Origin: Acidobacteriaceae bacterium
GTDB lineage: Bacteria > Acidobacteriota > Terriglobia > Terriglobales > Acidobacteriaceae
Assembly (NCBI GenBank): GCA_003167305.1
Contig: PMTP01000047.1
Span: 26,772 to 34,508, forward strand
DNA: 7,737 bases
Direction of reading: 5' to 3'
The translations under genes and the position numbers were made by a program. Shown in pieces: positions 6,010-7,737 of this stretch (position 1 is the stretch's first letter; the number at the start of each line of letters is the position of its first letter). The notes under the pieces are model-generated. The model searched no databases. It had not been told where the DNA came from and saw only the letters and a program-made list of their open reading frames with translations.

Positions 6010-7059
6010 ATGCCTTTAGTCTCCACGCGGCAACTCCTCGACGAGGCCGCCAAGGGCGGTTACGGCGTCGGCGCATTCAACGTCAACGATATGGAACAGA
6101 TTCAGGCCATCATGGAAGCGGCGAAGGAAACCAATTCGCCGGTGATCATTCAGGCCAGCCGCGGCGCGCGCCAGTTCGCGCAGGACAACTACCTCTTTCA
6201 CCTGATCCTGGCGGCCAACGAACTCTATCCCGAGATTCCCATCGCCATGCACCTGGATCACGGCAACAGCTTCGAGACCTGCGTTAGCGCCATCAAGCTG
6301 GGCTACTCCAGCGTGATGATGGACGGCTCGCTCAAGGAAGACGGCAAGACTCCGACGACCTTTGAAGAGAACGTCGCGGTCACCCGCAAGGTCGTCGATT
6401 ACGCGCATGAGCGCGGCGTCGCGGTCGAGGGCGAAATCGGCGTGCTGGGCGGCATCGAAGACGGCCACGGTGCGGGCGGTTCGGGCCTGGAGCATGTCAC
6501 CGACCCCGATCAGGCGGTCGAATTTGCCGAGCTGACCGGCGTCGATTCGCTGGCCATCGCCATCGGCACGAGCCACGGCGCTTACAAATTCACTAAAAAG
6601 CCCGACGGCTCGGTGCTCAAGATGGACCTGCTGATCAAGATTCACAATCGCCTGCCCAAGACCCATCTGGTCATGCACGGCAGCTCGTCCGTGCCCAAGG
6701 AGTTGCAGGACATCGTGAATCAGTACGGCGGCAAGCTCAGGGAGACCTGGGGCGTGCCGGTCGAAGAGATTCAGCTGGGCATCAAGAACGGCGTGCGCAA
6801 AATCAACGTGGACACCGACAATCGGCTGGCCATCACCGGCGCCATTCGCAAGGTTTTGTGGGAGACGCCGGAGAAGTTCGATCCCCGCGACTACATGAAG
6901 CCGGCGCGCGCGGCGATGCAGAAGGTGGTTGCCCAGCGCATGATGCAGTTCGGCCAGGCCGGACATGCCAGCGACTATAAGGCCATCTCCATTGCCGATA
7001 TGGCCAAAGGCTACAAGGACGGTTCGCTCAGCACCAAGCCGCTGGTGGCGGCCAGGTAA
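6010..7059 (+). CDS. fba: Class II fructose-1,6-bisphosphate aldolase (long, Calvin-cycle-type subclass IIB)
   Basis: This 349-residue cytosolic zinc enzyme reversibly cleaves fructose 1,6-bisphosphate to dihydroxyacetone phosphate and glyceraldehyde 3-phosphate in glycolysis and gluconeogenesis; relatives of this subclass can also use sedoheptulose 1,7-bisphosphate. The TIM-barrel motifs are complete: HLDHGNS with the catalytic aspartate at 83 and the zinc histidine at 84, GEIG with the conserved glutamate at 142, GTSHGAYKF with the zinc histidine at 189, VMHGSSSVP with the zinc histidine at 223, and the phosphate/substrate loop INVDTDNRLA (265-274). SSVMMDGSLKEDGKTPTTFEEN (split here as about 100-121) and the total length match the IIB (Calvin-cycle) type and not the E. 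coli FbaA type. It has a strong Shine-Dalgarno and its own terminator at 7086, so it is probably a single-gene transcript. The neighbouring divergent permease suggests a carbohydrate-use locus. No oddities were seen. Confidence 0.97.
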   Translation: MPLVSTRQLLDEAAKGGYGVGAFNVNDMEQIQAIMEAAKETNSPVIIQASRGARQFAQDNYLFHLILAANELYPEIPIAMHLDHGNSFETCVSAIKLGYSSVMMDGSLKEDGKTPTTFEENVAVTRKVVDYAHERGVAVEGEIGVLGGIEDGHGAGGSGLEHVTDPDQAVEFAELTGVDSLAIAIGTSHGAYKFTKKPDGSVLKMDLLIKIHNRLPKTHLVMHGSSSVPKELQDIVNQYGGKLRETWGVPVEEIQLGIKNGVRKINVDTDNRLAITGAIRKVLWETPEKFDPRDYMKPARAAMQKVVAQRMMQFGQAGHASDYKAISIADMAKGYKDGSLSTKPLVAAR

Positions 7060-7085
7060 CTTCAGCCGGCTTGAACACATGCAGC

Positions 7086-7117
7086 AAGGGGCCACTCCGC
7101 AAGCGAGTGGCCCTTTC
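7086..7117. terminator. Intrinsic terminator between the aldolase and the convergent VWFA-related gene
   Basis: GGGCCACTC (7089-7097) and GAGTGGCCC (7105-7113) form a perfect 9-bp stem with a 7-base loop. AAG before and TTTCT after extend it into the usual A-stem-T form. It lies 26 bases after the aldolase stop and 22 bases beyond the stop of the minus-strand gene, so it may serve both convergent transcripts, with the better T-tail on the aldolase side. Confidence 0.85.
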
Positions 7118-7139
7118 TGCTATTTGCGAGAAATGCGGC

Positions 7140-7737
7140 TCACTCGGGGGTACCCTTGACTGCGGTGGGCTCTTGAAGGGAGATTGCAACAGGCGGCTGC
7201 TCATTGTGGGCCGGAGGTGTGTAGTATCCGGAGCGTGTGCGCGCCTTGAGGCCCGGCCTATCAAGCTGCACCTGGATGGCGTGGTACTCGTTGGGATGGG
7301 CGGCTGGAGGCGGTTTGAAGGTGAGCACATAATTGACTTTCGCATCCATAACGCATCGGTCGATCAGGTCGGCCAGGTCGCTGCTGCCCATGAGAACCTG
7401 CCCGCCGGTCTGAGTGGCGAGGACCGGGAGAGAGAGATCTCCCAGGTCAACGTGGTTGGTATCGCTTACGCCCTTGACGTATGTCATATAGATGTCCCCT
7501 CTGCCGAAGCCGCTGCCGGGGATGACATCGTAGAGAGTGATACGCGCCTCGCGCAGAGCCGTAGACAGCGAAGCGATGTAATTGTAGATGTTTTGCCGTT
7601 TCTTTGGCCCTCCAATCGACATTGGATTGGAGGCGACGCTCCAACCCCTGCCGAGCCAAATGAAGAGCTTTCTGCCGGGCCGCTTGCTCTGTTGCACGGC
7701 AAAGAGATTGAGGGCCTTGAGCGAGTCCTCCTCGCGC
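7140..7737 (-). CDS. VWFA-related Acidobacterial-domain protein, C-terminal part (5' end outside window)
   Basis: The minus-strand frame is open to the right edge, so only the last 198 or so residues are seen. The visible start EEDSLKALNLFAVQQSKRPG and the GRKLFIWLGRGWS strand correspond to the later half of a von Willebrand factor A-like fold; the metal-binding DxSxS motif would lie upstream, outside the window. Further on, LGDLSLPVLATQTGGQVL, DLADLIDRCVMDAKVNYVLTF and the end VQLDRPGLKARTRSGYYTP match the C-terminal pattern of the acidobacterial VWFA family (TIGR03436 type), in which a Y-Y-L-x-F strand is followed by a conserved RxGYxxP ending. Family members are usually secreted or envelope proteins of unknown function, often in many copies per genome. 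The tail after GYYTPP is short and divergent. The GTG at 7695-7697 is an internal valine, not a start. Confidence 0.88.
   Translation of the reverse strand, partial: REEDSLKALNLFAVQQSKRPGRKLFIWLGRGWSVASNPMSIGGPKKRQNIYNYIASLSTALREARITLYDVIPGSGFGRGDIYMTYVKGVSDTNHVDLGDLSLPVLATQTGGQVLMGSSDLADLIDRCVMDAKVNYVLTFKPPPAAHPNEYHAIQVQLDRPGLKARTRSGYYTPPAHNEQPPVAISLQEPTAVKGTPE
7609..7633. repeat. Perfect 9-bp inverted repeat inside the VWFA-related gene
   Basis: CCTCCAATC (7609-7617) and GATTGGAGG (7625-7633) are exact inverse complements separated by 7 bases. They encode the ASNPMSIGG segment of the protein, so the hairpin would form within the coding mRNA. It has no T-tail and may be chance. Confidence 0.4.

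Noticed and set aside
6016..7095. A 359-codon open frame antisense to the aldolase gene
   Set aside because: It mirrors the codon pattern of a strongly conserved GC-rich gene, has no recognisable domain, and its product is the kind of Gly/Ala/His/Asp-rich sequence expected from an antisense shadow.

Overview
The window looks like a piece of a chromosome from a GC-rich Gram-negative bacterium, most likely an acidobacterium (Acidobacteriota, Terriglobia-like). This rests on the partial gene at the right end, which matches the 'VWFA-related Acidobacterial domain' family, and on a hairpin repeat with GGGTGGG arms that resembles dispersed repeats I associate with these genomes. The assignment is an inference from content; there is no rRNA or other phylogenetic marker here.

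Positions 1-4145 (+ strand) carry a tightly packed tripartite efflux operon: the C-terminal part of an RND inner-membrane permease (cut by the left edge), a periplasmic adaptor, and a NodT-type outer-membrane factor lipoprotein. The gaps are 6 bp and a 4-base ATGA overlap, so the three are almost certainly co-transcribed and form one envelope-spanning pump. The N-terminal signal region of the outer-membrane gene contains an imperfect palindromic repeat that is translated as part of the leader.

Positions 4146-4289 are a convergent gap with weak hairpins and, on the minus strand, a short open stretch that reads like the end of a protein. Positions 4290-5762 (- strand) encode a GntP-family gluconate/organic-acid permease. 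It is divergent from a class II fructose-bisphosphate aldolase gene (6010-7059, +). The 247-bp region between them holds several inverted repeats, including a 16-bp palindrome of the CRP-site geometry, and probably contains both promoters. The pairing suggests a sugar-acid uptake gene next to a central glycolytic/gluconeogenic enzyme; shared control is possible but unproven.

The aldolase gene ends at a good intrinsic terminator (7086-7117). Beyond it, on the minus strand, is the C-terminal portion of the VWFA-related protein, whose N-terminus lies past the right edge.

I see no CRISPR array, tRNA, rRNA, insertion sequence or phage gene, and no convincing undescribed multi-gene system. The most unusual signal is the palindromic repeat inside the outer-membrane factor's signal peptide.
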